Positions 8,051 through 15,432 of a stretch of 24,467 nt of DNA are shown here, piece by piece (the stretch's first letter is position 1; the number at the start of each line of letters is the position of its first letter). Below the pieces are notes generated by a model. The model ran no database searches. It had not been told where the DNA came from and saw only the letters and a list, made by a program, of their open reading frames with translations. Made by a program: the position numbers and the translations under genes. The stretch is from contig JALNZZ010000013.1 in assembly GCA_023229065.1 (NCBI GenBank), forward strand, positions 1 to 24,467, read 5' to 3'. The DNA is from Porticoccaceae bacterium (GTDB lineage Bacteria; Pseudomonadota; Gammaproteobacteria; Pseudomonadales; Porticoccaceae).

Positions 8051-8518
8051 TCAACCACCCTGCAATTGCGCCACCAGCCGCCTGCCAGAGTCAGACCCTG
8101 GGATTATAACCAGGCCTCGTCCCTGCCCCTCAATACTAAGGCGAATCTCCAGATCCGGCGCACCGAGATAATCGCCACCCTTTTCCGGCCACTCGATAAT
8201 ACACAGACTGTCATCGCGCACATAATCGCGAAAGCCCATGTACTCGAGCTCCTCACCATCCGCCAGCCGGTAGAGATCGAAGTGGTACACCGCACCATCG
8301 TCGAAATCATAGGGTTCCACCAGGGTAAAGGTAGGACTCTTCACTGCACCGGCGTGACCGCGAGCACGCAGAATACCCCGGCACAACGTGGTCTTGCCTG
8401 CCCCCAGATCGCCGCTGAGGTGGACGATACCCGTGCGTAGCCCGGCACCCAGCTGCTGGCCAAAAGCGACCATCGCGTCTTCGCCTTCCAGATAAACAGA
8501 GAACGGTTCGTCAATCAT
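8051..8518 (-). CDS. tsaE: TsaE, tRNA threonylcarbamoyladenosine biosynthesis ATPase
   Basis: Small ATPase that works with TsaB and TsaD to make t6A at position 37 of ANN-reading tRNAs. The product is 155 residues. It has a P-loop GDLGAGKTT near residues 33-41, VKSPTFTLVEPY, and YHFDLYRLADGEELEYMG, the standard TsaE series. The frame extends upstream to 8728, but that part overlaps nnr and has no TsaE character. I chose the ATG at 8518, with GGGGAG 7 bases upstream; an ATG at 8533 is a possible alternative but its purine-rich stretch is too close. The gene follows nnr by about 25 bases and precedes amiB by 4, the usual gammaproteobacterial order. Confidence 0.95.
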   Translation of the reverse strand: MIDEPFSVYLEGEDAMVAFGQQLGAGLRTGIVHLSGDLGAGKTTLCRGILRARGHAGAVKSPTFTLVEPYDFDDGAVYHFDLYRLADGEELEYMGFRDYVRDDSLCIIEWPEKGGDYLGAPDLEIRLSIEGQGRGLVIIPGSDSGRRLVAQLQGG

Positions 8519-8543
8519 CTGCGCGCTCCCCATACACCTTCTT

Positions 8544-10055
8544 TCATGCACTGCCAACCGCGCGGCCATTGAGCAACGCCCGCAGTGGTGACAACAGATG
8601 GGTGGCCCGCAAGCCACGCTCGCCACCTTGTGCGACAGCAAGATCGGCAGCCAGGGAATGAGCGCAGGTGCCCAGCCGAGCCACCAGTCCAGGCGCCAAG
8701 CCCTGCGCCAACAATCCACCGAGTACACCGCTCAACACATCGCCCATACCACCCACGGACATGCCGGGATTACCGTAGGGGCACAATCCTGTCACCTCTC
8801 CGGGCACCGCGACCAGGGTGCCAGCTCCCTTGAGTATCACCGGGCCGCGGAAGCGGCTGCCCAGCTGCTCAAGGGCGGCAAAGCGGTCGCTCTGCACCTG
8901 AGCGTTGGTGATACCCAGCAGTCGCGCAACCTCACCAGGATGAGGGGTGATCAGCCAGTCGCGAGTGTCGGCACTGGCAGCGACACGGCCCTCAGCCACG
9001 ATATTGAGCGCATCGGCATCCACCACCATCGGCAAGCCGCTGGCTACGGCCTTCTGCAGCATTTGCTCCGACCACGGAGAGCGGCCGAGACCCGGTCCGA
9101 TCACCAGCACAGTTGGGCGCTCCAGCCAGGGCTCCAGGGATTGCCCCGATGCCACTCCCACCGCCATTACCTCGGGGCAGCGGGCCAGTACCGCAGCGAC
9201 GTGTTCAGGTCGGGTGGCGACACTGACCAAACCAGCGCCCACCGCCAGTGCAGCCTCTGCCGCCATCGCTACCGCGCCGCCATAGCCGGTATCACCGCCA
9301 ATCACCATCACATGACCGAACAGGCCCTTGTGAGCATCAGCACGGCGCGGTGTCAGCTCGCTGCTCAGCAGCTGCCAGTCGAGGCGGGCGAGAGAGGGGG
9401 CAAGACGCTGATAAACTGTCTCCGGAACCGCCAGGTCATCAAACAACAGCTCACCACAGGCGGCGGGGCCATGCGCTGTACACAAGCCGCGCTTGAGACC
9501 GATAAAAGACACCGTCAGATCCGCCTGCACAGAAGTCCCCAGTGCCGCCCCACTATCGGCGCACAGCCCGGAGGGAATATCTACGGCGACCACGGGCAAA
9601 TGACTCGCGTTGATTGCAGCAATGGCCGCTGCACTGTCACCGCGCACCTCACCACTGATGCCAATACCCAACAAAGCGTCGACGATCACCCCGTCGGAGG
9701 GCGTCTCCGCATCGGCCCAGGCCACCATCGGCACCTGTTCTACCAGGGCGTACTCCATAGCGGCGCGGGCATCACCCTTCAAGCGCATGCCGGGTGCCAC
9801 CTGAATCACTGTCGCAGCAATACCCTTGCGACGTGCCAGAGCAGCGACAATATAGCCATCGCCGCCATTATTGCCGGCTCCACAGTAAACCGTGATGGCT
9901 GAAGGATCCGGCCAACGCGCTAACAGCGCGTTCAATATTGCCCTGCCCGCCCGCTTCATCAGCACCAGCCCGGGAATACCATGATCCTCAATAGTGATGC
10001 GGTCGAGCTCGCGAACCTGGCTGGCGGTATAAAGGGCTAGAGGGAGTTTTGCCAT
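8544..10055 (-). CDS. nnr: Nnr, bifunctional NAD(P)HX epimerase and ADP/ATP-dependent dehydratase
   Basis: Repairs hydrated nicotinamide cofactors. The N-terminal half epimerises R-NAD(P)HX to S, and the C-terminal half dehydrates S-NAD(P)HX back to NAD(P)H. The product is 503 residues, as expected for the fused form (YjeF). The epimerase domain (about 1-215) has the Rossmann motif YCGAGNNGGDGY near residues 57-68. The dehydratase domain (about 230-500) has GGDTGYGGAVAMAA, VIGPGLGR, and the nucleotide-binding NPGMSVGGMGDVLSGVLGG. The start MAKLPLALYTASQVRELD is the first ATG after a non-coding gap. It appears to head the long minus-strand cluster. I could not pick a convincing promoter in the upstream gap. 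Confidence 0.96.
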   Translation of the reverse strand: MAKLPLALYTASQVRELDRITIEDHGIPGLVLMKRAGRAILNALLARWPDPSAITVYCGAGNNGGDGYIVAALARRKGIAATVIQVAPGMRLKGDARAAMEYALVEQVPMVAWADAETPSDGVIVDALLGIGISGEVRGDSAAAIAAINASHLPVVAVDIPSGLCADSGAALGTSVQADLTVSFIGLKRGLCTAHGPAACGELLFDDLAVPETVYQRLAPSLARLDWQLLSSELTPRRADAHKGLFGHVMVIGGDTGYGGAVAMAAEAALAVGAGLVSVATRPEHVAAVLARCPEVMAVGVASGQSLEPWLERPTVLVIGPGLGRSPWSEQMLQKAVASGLPMVVDADALNIVAEGRVAASADTRDWLITPHPGEVARLLGITNAQVQSDRFAALEQLGSRFRGPVILKGAGTLVAVPGEVTGLCPYGNPGMSVGGMGDVLSGVLGGLLAQGLAPGLVARLGTCAHSLAADLAVAQGGERGLRATHLLSPLRALLNGRAVGSA

Positions 10056-10380
10056 GACATTATCCGTTTAGTCCTGTCCATTGGGAATGAGTGTTGCTCA
10101 GTAGAAAGAGATGCTCTGACAAGCATGGCATAAGGGCAACTCGCCCTCACTACAGCTTGGCACCGAGTAGACAACAGCCCAGAGTAGCGCCTTTTGAAAC
10201 GATCGGCGACAGGGATAGGTTTACGACATACTTCGAATAGCGCTCCCCTGGACTGGAACCGAAGAGCTGGTCGCCAGACCACTTTCATGCGTTTACCCTA
10301 CCGGCCGCCCACAATGAGCTCATCAGCGCAAGTTCTGGCAGAATTATACGGAAACCACTCGCAGCTGCCATGGTCAATTT
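10056..10380. other. Non-coding gap between divergent nnr and queG
   Basis: Stretch of 325 bases between two divergent genes. Both leading-edge promoters should lie here, but no good -35/-10 pair stands out on the minus strand. On the plus strand, ATTATA near 10343-10348 could be a weak -10 for queG. A perfect 10-base palindrome ATGAGCTCAT lies at 10314-10323. No RNA gene or recognisable protein remnant was seen; short frames crossing it have no family character. Many gammaproteobacteria have orn beside queG; it is not here. Confidence 0.5.
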
Positions 10381-11553
10381 ATGTTTCCACCCTCCACCTC
10401 TGCCGCCCTCAGCACCCTCGCTGATGAAATACGCCACTGGGGGCGCGAGCTGGGCTTCCAGCAGGTCGCCATTACCGACACCGATCTCGCTGCCCCAGCC
10501 CAAAGGCTGCAAGAGTGGCTGCGTCGCGGCTACCAGGGCGATATGGAGTGGATGGCCAACCACGGGGCCAAACGCTGGCACCCAGAACTACTTGAGCCAG
10601 GAACTTGCCGCGTCATCTGTGTACGCATGGATTATCTGCCACCCGAAAGCGGCCTGATCGCCACCTTGCGAGACAGGGATAAAGCCTACCTGTCCCGCTA
10701 TGCACTGGGTCGCGATTACCACAAACTGATCCGCAAACGCCTCGCAATACTGGCTAAGCGCATCGAAGACCGTGTTGCAGAAACTCCTGAACTGGAAGCT
10801 CCAGAGCTACGCACTATTCGTCAACGCCCTTTTGTGGACAGTGCTCCTGTTCTGGAGAAGCCCCTGGCCGTCAAGGCAGGGCTCGGCTGGATGGGTAAGC
10901 ACACCCTGGTCATCAATAGCGGTGCAGGATCGTGGTTTTTCCTGGGCGAGCTCTACACCAGCCTGCCGCTGCCAGTGGACAAACCGCAACAGCCCAACCG
11001 CTGTGGCAATTGCAGCGCTTGTCTGACTATCTGCCCCACCGACGCCTTCCCCGAACCCTACCAACTCGATGCCCGCCGCTGCATTTCCTATTTGACCATC
11101 GAACACCGGGGCGCCATCGCTGAAGAACTGCGCCCATTGATGGGCAACCGGGTATTCGGCTGCGACGACTGTCAGGCCATTTGTCCCTGGAATCGCTACG
11201 CACGCCCCACCGCCGAAGATCACTTCTCTCCCCGTCACGGCCTGGCTGACGCGGAGCTCGCCACCCTGTTTCAGTGGGACGAAACGGCTTTCGAAGAAAA
11301 GACCGCTGGTTCACCCATTCGCCGTATCGGCTACAGCCGCTGGCTGCGCAACCTGGCAATTGGGCTGGGTAATGGCACCACCAGTGACTCCGCTTTGGAG
11401 GCGCTCTTAGCCAAAGCGGAATACCCCGACCCCATGGTGCGGGAACATATTCAGTGGGCTCTCGCACGTTTGCGCAACCCGACCAAACCTGCCGTGAAGC
11501 CTTTCCCCCTGCTGCGGGTCAACCCGGATCAGAAATCAGTTAAAACAACCTGA
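10381..11553 (+). CDS. queG: QueG, epoxyqueuosine reductase
   Basis: Cobalamin- and iron-sulfur-dependent enzyme for the last step of queuosine synthesis: reduction of epoxyqueuosine to queuosine at position 34 of tRNAs for Asp, Asn, His and Tyr. The product is 390 residues. The N-terminal region includes LGFQQVAITDTDL and RYALGRDYHKL. FVDSAPVLEKPLA contains the catalytic Asp. Two 4Fe-4S clusters are indicated by CGNCSACLTICPTDAF and by CDDCQAICPWNRYA. A HEAT-like helical C-terminus follows. The ATG at 10381 has no clear ribosome-binding site, though the N-terminus aligns well with the E. coli protein, so the start is probably right but may be weakly translated. It is separate from queA and tgt, which lie about 10 kb away on the other strand. 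Confidence 0.96.
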   Translation: MFPPSTSAALSTLADEIRHWGRELGFQQVAITDTDLAAPAQRLQEWLRRGYQGDMEWMANHGAKRWHPELLEPGTCRVICVRMDYLPPESGLIATLRDRDKAYLSRYALGRDYHKLIRKRLAILAKRIEDRVAETPELEAPELRTIRQRPFVDSAPVLEKPLAVKAGLGWMGKHTLVINSGAGSWFFLGELYTSLPLPVDKPQQPNRCGNCSACLTICPTDAFPEPYQLDARRCISYLTIEHRGAIAEELRPLMGNRVFGCDDCQAICPWNRYARPTAEDHFSPRHGLADAELATLFQWDETAFEEKTAGSPIRRIGYSRWLRNLAIGLGNGTTSDSALEALLAKAEYPDPMVREHIQWALARLRNPTKPAVKPFPLLRVNPDQKSVKTT

Positions 11554-11608
11554 GGAAAGCGTCCCTTCAACGGGATACTCGGCAGGCAAGCGAACAGCAT
11601 CAGCTTGC

Positions 11609-11637
11609 TTGATTCGGGACAACATTATCTATATAGT
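11609..11637 (+). promoter_or_regulatory. Probable sigma-70 promoter of rpsT
   Basis: TTGATT at 11609-11614, a 17-base spacer, then TATAGT at 11632-11637, about 45 bases upstream of the rpsT start. A small inverted repeat GCAAGC/GCTTGC (11586-11591 and 11603-11608) abuts the -35 and might be a weak end for queG. Confidence 0.6.
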
Positions 11638-11681
11638 ACCGCGTCCTTAACTTATGACCTTAGCTTACAGGAGCCAACCCG

Positions 11682-11948
11682 GTGGCAAATTCACCCCAAG
11701 CACGCAAGCGCGCCAAGCAGAGCGAGAAGCGCCGGCAACACAATGCCAGCCTGCGCTCCATGGTGCGCACCTACATCAAGCGCGTCCAGGCCGCGATCGC
11801 CAAGGGCGACCACGCCAACGCTCAAGCTGCCTACAATACAGCAGTGCCCGTTATTGATCGCATCGCCGACAAGGGCATCATCCACAAGAACAAGGCTGCC
11901 CGCCACAAGAGTCGTCTCAACGCTCAGGTCAAGGCTCTCGCAGGCTGA
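11682..11948 (+). CDS. rpsT: 30S ribosomal protein S20
   Basis: Primary-binding small-subunit protein that contacts the 5' domain of 16S rRNA. The product is 88 residues, family length, rich in Lys, Arg and Ala, with the usual opening ANSPQARKRAKQSEKRR and the motif GIIHKNKAARHKSRL. The start codon is GTG at 11682, with AGGAG 8 bases upstream. E. coli rpsT also has a non-AUG start (UUG), which is tied to translational autoregulation by S20; the same logic may apply here but is inference. It is a single-gene unit, with its own promoter and a strong terminator. The neighbours ribF or murJ seen beside rpsT in many bacteria are absent. Confidence 0.97.
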   Translation: MANSPQARKRAKQSEKRRQHNASLRSMVRTYIKRVQAAIAKGDHANAQAAYNTAVPVIDRIADKGIIHKNKAARHKSRLNAQVKALAG

Positions 11949-11998
11949 CAGTTCTGGGGTCGCTGTGGCGACCTTGCGCCACCAGTGGCACAGAACGT

Positions 11999-12033
11999 AA
12001 AAAAACCCGCCATGCTCACATGGCGGGTTTTTT
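11999..12033. terminator. Bidirectional intrinsic terminator between rpsT and yebC
   Basis: Perfect 10-base stem ACCCGCCATG (12005-12014), loop CTCA, CATGGCGGGT (12019-12028), followed by a T run and preceded by an A run. It can stop rpsT transcripts on the plus strand and yebC transcripts on the minus strand, since the two genes converge here. Confidence 0.93.
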
Positions 12034-12060
12034 GTTGAGGCTAAGTGGGCGATCTACTCT

Positions 12061-12804
12061 TTAGAGTTCCGCCAGCACCTCCTCAGAAATATCCGCATTC
12101 GTGTAGACATTCTGGACATCATCAAGATCCTCCAGATGGTCCACCAAGGCGAGCAACTTCTCGGCACCGTCGCGGTCGAGCGGCACCTCCACCGAAGCGA
12201 TCATGGTTACTTCGGCATTGTCCGCCACCAACCCTGAAGCCTTCAAGGCATCGCTGACAGCACTGAATTCCTCCCAAGGCGTCAGTACTTCGACAGACCC
12301 GTCATCGTGACCGATCACATCGTCCGCCCCCGCCTCCAGCGCGGCCTCCATAATAACTTCTTCGTCACAGCCAGGCGCAAAGCTGAACTGCCCGACCCTG
12401 CTGAAGAGATAGGCCACCGAGCCGTCGGTCCCCAGGTTACCACCACGCTTGGTAAAGGCATGGCGCACCTCGGACACAGTACGGTTGCGGTTGTCCGTCA
12501 TGCACTCCACCAACACAGCTACACCGCCGTGACCGTAGCCCTCGTAGGTGACCTCTTCATAATTCTCACCCTCGCCAGTACCGACACCCCTGGCAATGGC
12601 CTTGTCGATAGTATCGCGCTTCATATTGGCGCCTAGCGCCTTGTCGATAGCGGCTCGCAGGCGAGGATTATCCTCAGGCACTCCCCCGCCCTGGCGGGCA
12701 GCGGTGACAATCTCGCGAATAAGTTTGGTAAAAATTTTGCCGCGCTTGGCATCCTGAGCTGCCTTGCGGTGTTTGATATTGGCCCATTTACTGTGACCGG
12801 CCAT
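12061..12804 (-). CDS. yebC: YebC/PmpR family regulatory protein
   Basis: Member of the YebC/TACO1 family. Members have been described as transcription regulators and, more recently, as factors that help ribosomes through difficult sequences; I cannot choose between these from sequence. The product is 247 residues. It opens with the hallmark MAGHSKWANIKHRKAAQDAKRGK, has LIREI and GGGVPEDNPRLRAAIDKA, and later YEGYGHGGVAVLVECMTDNRNRT. The frame extends to 12846, but the ATG at 12804 has AGGAGG and the canonical N-terminus. The gene follows aspS after 170 bases that contain a strong hairpin. In many relatives ruvC comes next; here a terminator and rpsT follow instead. Confidence 0.96.
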   Translation of the reverse strand: MAGHSKWANIKHRKAAQDAKRGKIFTKLIREIVTAARQGGGVPEDNPRLRAAIDKALGANMKRDTIDKAIARGVGTGEGENYEEVTYEGYGHGGVAVLVECMTDNRNRTVSEVRHAFTKRGGNLGTDGSVAYLFSRVGQFSFAPGCDEEVIMEAALEAGADDVIGHDDGSVEVLTPWEEFSAVSDALKASGLVADNAEVTMIASVEVPLDRDGAEKLLALVDHLEDLDDVQNVYTNADISEEVLAEL

Positions 12805-12821
12805 GGTGCCTCCTTCGTCAG

Positions 12822-12856
12822 CAGTGGGTGAGCGAGCAATAATCACTCACCCACTG
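12822..12856 (-). promoter_or_regulatory. Perfect 11-base hairpin in the yebC leader
   Basis: CAGTGGGTGAG (12822-12832) and CTCACCCACTG (12846-12856) form a perfect stem around a 13-base loop. On the minus strand the structure ends about 17 bases before the yebC start, with AGGAGG close behind. There is no T run, so it is not a standard intrinsic terminator. A second, wider inverted repeat CGTCGTCAC/GTGACGACG lies at 12865-12873 and 12917-12925. Role unknown: RNA processing, translation control or protein binding are all possible. Confidence 0.6.
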
Positions 12857-12974
12857 AATGCAGCCGTCGTCACCATGTAAAAGCGAATTCACAAATGCCG
12901 TGAGTCCCGCCAGGGAGTGACGACGACACAAAATCAATCCGTCGGCAATTGCCTTTTTCCTGAAATTCGAACTC

Positions 12975-14747
12975 TTAAACCTCAACTTTCTCCCGCAGGC
13001 GAATATTCAACTCCCGCAACTGGGCAGTATTTACCGTACCCGGCGCATCGGTGAGCAGGCAAGTGGCAGACTGGGTTTTGGGGAACGCGATAACATCGCG
13101 AATAGAGTCACAGCCCAGCATCAACATCACCAAACGATCAAGGCCAAAGGCCAAACCGCCGTGAGGAGGGCAACCGTACTTGAGAGCATCGAGCAGGAAG
13201 CCAAACTTCTCCTGCGCTTCTTCGTCACCGATACCCAGTACCTTGAAGACCGCCCGCTGCATTGCCGGCGAGTGGATACGCAGGGAGCCGCCGCCCAACT
13301 CGGTGCCATTGAGCACCATATCGTAGGCAAGCGACAGCGCAGAGGCGGGGTCTGCAGCCAGTTCCTCTGCAGTACAGGCCGGGCGCGTGAAGGGGTGGTG
13401 CATAGCGGTGAGACTGCCGTCGTCATTTTCCTCAAACATGGGGAAATCCACGACCCACAAAGGCGCCCATTCGCAGGTATAGAGATTGAGATCCTCGCCG
13501 AGCTTGCAGCGCAAAGCACCCAGCGAATCATTGACGACTTTAGCGCGATCCGCGCCGAAGAAAACCAGATCTCCGGTGCCCGCTCCAAGGCGCTCAAGAA
13601 TCGCTTTGCGCACCTCGACAGGAAGAAATTTAACAATGGGCGATTGCAGGCCGTTCTCCAGATCGTCGGCATCGTTGATCTTGATATAGGCCAGCCCCTT
13701 GGCGCCGTAAATACCAACGAACTGAGTGTAGGCATCAATCTGTTTGCGCGACAGCAGATCGTTACCGCCCTTCACCAACATAGCAGCAACGCGCCCTTTA
13801 GGGTCGCTGGCCGGGCCGGAGAACACCTTGAAGTCCACCGTTTGCACCAGGTCAGCGATCTCTACCAACTCCAAAGGAATGCGCAAATCCGGTTTGTCGG
13901 AACCATAGCGCTGCATGGCCTCGGAAAAAGGCATACGGGGGAAATCCCCCAGCTCGACATTCAGAGTGGTCTGGAACAACTCGCGGATCACCTGCTCAGC
14001 AGTGGCAGTGATCTCCGCCTCGTCCGCAAAAGAGAACTCGATATCCACCTGGGTAAATTCTGGCTGGCGATCGGCGCGTAAATCTTCATCGCGGAAGCAT
14101 TTGACGATCTGGAAGTAGCGATCGACGCCGGACACCATCAGCAATTGCTTGAACAGCTGCGGCGACTGAGGCAGTGCAAAAAACTTGCCTGGATGGGTGC
14201 GGCTCGGCACCAGGTAGTCGCGAGCACCCTCGGGGGTAGCGCGGGTGAGCATCGGGGTTTCTACTTCAAGAAAACCCCGCTCCGCCAAAAAGTTGCGCAA
14301 GGCGATAGTGACGTCGGAGCGGAACCGAAGATTGTGCATCATCTGTTCCCGACGCAAATCCAGATAGCGATAGCGCAGGCGCACATCCTCGCCCACCTGG
14401 ATATGGTCGTCGAGCTGGAAAGGCGGCGTCTCGGCAGTATTGAGAATCACGACCTCGCGGCCATACACTTCAATTTCGCCGGTCGCCATGTCGGGATTGA
14501 CCGTGGCCGGAGTGCGGGCACGCACCACCCCCTTGACCTGCAGCACATACTCGCTGCGAACACGGTCCGCAGCGGCGAAGAATTCACCGCAATCGCTATC
14601 GAACACCACCTGCACGATGCCCTCGCGATCCCGCAGGTCGATAAAGATCACACCACCATGATCACGCCGCCTGTCCACCCAGCCACACAGAGTGACCTCC
14701 TGATCCACCGAGGATGACCGCAGGTCGCCACAATAGCCTGTACGCAT
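12975..14747 (-). CDS. aspS: Aspartyl-tRNA synthetase, bacterial type (possibly non-discriminating)
   Basis: Class II synthetase that charges tRNA-Asp with aspartate in the cytoplasm. The product is 590 residues. The N-terminal OB-fold anticodon-binding domain (about 1-110) has CGWVDRRRDHGGVIFIDLRD. Motif 2 reads FRDEDLRADRQPEFTQVDIE, and motif 3 GLAFGLDRLVMLMLG is near the C-terminus. The large bacterial GAD insertion lies between them. His30 follows RRRD, where E. coli AspRS has Leu and the Pseudomonas aeruginosa enzyme, which also charges tRNA-Asn, has His; Ala81 aligns with the second position linked to this choice. This hints at a relaxed enzyme but is not proof. fmdB lies just upstream and yebC downstream, a conserved trio. 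Confidence 0.97.
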   Translation of the reverse strand: MRTGYCGDLRSSSVDQEVTLCGWVDRRRDHGGVIFIDLRDREGIVQVVFDSDCGEFFAAADRVRSEYVLQVKGVVRARTPATVNPDMATGEIEVYGREVVILNTAETPPFQLDDHIQVGEDVRLRYRYLDLRREQMMHNLRFRSDVTIALRNFLAERGFLEVETPMLTRATPEGARDYLVPSRTHPGKFFALPQSPQLFKQLLMVSGVDRYFQIVKCFRDEDLRADRQPEFTQVDIEFSFADEAEITATAEQVIRELFQTTLNVELGDFPRMPFSEAMQRYGSDKPDLRIPLELVEIADLVQTVDFKVFSGPASDPKGRVAAMLVKGGNDLLSRKQIDAYTQFVGIYGAKGLAYIKINDADDLENGLQSPIVKFLPVEVRKAILERLGAGTGDLVFFGADRAKVVNDSLGALRCKLGEDLNLYTCEWAPLWVVDFPMFEENDDGSLTAMHHPFTRPACTAEELAADPASALSLAYDMVLNGTELGGGSLRIHSPAMQRAVFKVLGIGDEEAQEKFGFLLDALKYGCPPHGGLAFGLDRLVMLMLGCDSIRDVIAFPKTQSATCLLTDAPGTVNTAQLRELNIRLREKVEV

Positions 14748-14779
14748 TTAACTGATTCCCGATTCGTGTTGCTGTGTTG

Positions 14780-15040
14780 TCAAGGAGCCGGAGTATTCTC
14801 CGCCCCACCGGTACTGGTCGCCGGTGCCGTCTCATCTCCGGCCAGGTTCTTTTTGTTGCCCGTTTTAAAGTCTGTCTCATACCAGCCGCTCCCGCTCAGT
14901 CGAAACGACGGCGCTGTCAGCTGTTTTTTGAGGGTTGCCTTGCCACAGGCAGGGCAGTCGGTCAGAGGATCATCACTGATCTTGCGAAGGGCTTCGAGCT
15001 CATGATCGCAGGCCTGACACTGGTACGCATAAATTGGCAT
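14780..15040 (-). CDS. FmdB-family small zinc-ribbon protein
   Basis: Small cytoplasmic protein of 86 residues with a four-cysteine zinc ribbon: CQAC (Cys8, Cys11) and CPAC (Cys29, Cys32), then a conserved SFRLSGSGWYETDFK segment that is standard in FmdB proteins. The C-terminus is low-complexity (ETAPATSTGGAENTPAP) and probably disordered. The frame extends 7 codons upstream, but the ATG at 15040 gives the family opening MPIYAYQCQAC. The family is often placed just before aspS in gammaproteobacteria, as here, with 32 bases between them; a function for it is not established beyond a suggested regulatory role in amide metabolism in a distant relative. Confidence 0.9.
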   Translation of the reverse strand: MPIYAYQCQACDHELEALRKISDDPLTDCPACGKATLKKQLTAPSFRLSGSGWYETDFKTGNKKNLAGDETAPATSTGGAENTPAP

Positions 15041-15120
15041 AAGTGCGGTCTCACATAACAAGAGAAAGACAACTCCCGGCCCCTTTCAGACAGGAACCGC
15101 CGGAACCTCAAAAGGGGCGC

Positions 15121-15149
15121 ATTATACCTAGGCTCTGTTGACGTTTCAC
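15121..15149 (-). promoter_or_regulatory. Probable sigma-70 promoter for fmdB-aspS-yebC
   Basis: On the minus strand GTGAAA (15144-15149, four of six -35 bases) is followed after 17 bases by a perfect TATAAT (15121-15126). The predicted leader to the fmdB ATG at 15040 is about 70 bases. Confidence 0.6.
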
Positions 15150-15299
15150 CCACTGCAGTTCCACAGCGTGCCACGATCCGACAGCCCTGGCAGCGCGGCG
15201 AAAAAGTCCTCGCAGGCGTCAACAAAGCATCCAAACGGGGCAACAAAGCAAAAACAGGCTTGTTTTTACGGAAGACAGCGCTTTTTTGCCGTTTTTTTG

Positions 15300-15328
15300 T
15301 TGCTTGCCCAAGGGCGATGCGATATACA
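15300..15328 (+). promoter_or_regulatory. Probable sigma-70 promoter of the HU-like gene
   Basis: TTGCTT at 15300-15305, a 17-base spacer, then TATACA at 15323-15328, preceded by T-rich tracts. The leader to the ATG at 15433 would be about 100 bases. Confidence 0.5.
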
Positions 15329-15432
15329 TTGCGTCGGCTGCTATTGTATTTCCTGAGTCCAAAAATACAGGGGGAGAATACAAGCCATGCGCCTTTCCCA
15401 ACAACTCAGCCCAGCACAAAGGAATACCCACT

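Larger units (their letters stand above)
15041..15432. other. Intergenic region between divergent fmdB and the HU-like gene
   Basis: This stretch of 392 bases holds the two divergent promoters listed separately. It also contains a 10-base direct repeat CAACAAAGCA (near 15218 and 15242) and T-rich tracts near 15262-15299, upstream of the HU-like promoter, which may act as an A/T-rich UP-type element. No further gene was seen. Confidence 0.5.

Noticed and set aside
8598..9902. Long plus-strand frame (434 codons) opposite nnr
   Set aside because: It lies wholly antisense to a clear Nnr gene, is rich in His/Arg/Gln as expected of a mirror frame in GC-rich DNA, and shows no domain or good ribosome-binding site.
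10037..10288. Minus-strand frame of 83 codons in the nnr-queG gap
   Set aside because: It runs into the nnr start, has no recognisable motif, and its composition looks random; I treat the gap as non-coding.
15131..15147. GGCTCTGTTGACGTTTC, resembling an insertion-sequence end
   Set aside because: No matching inverted end, target duplication or transposase nearby; it overlaps the fmdB promoter.
15286..15432. N-terminal extension of the HU-like gene by 49 codons
   Set aside because: It overlaps the likely promoter and lacks a ribosome-binding site; the ATG at 15433 has one and begins the basic tail.
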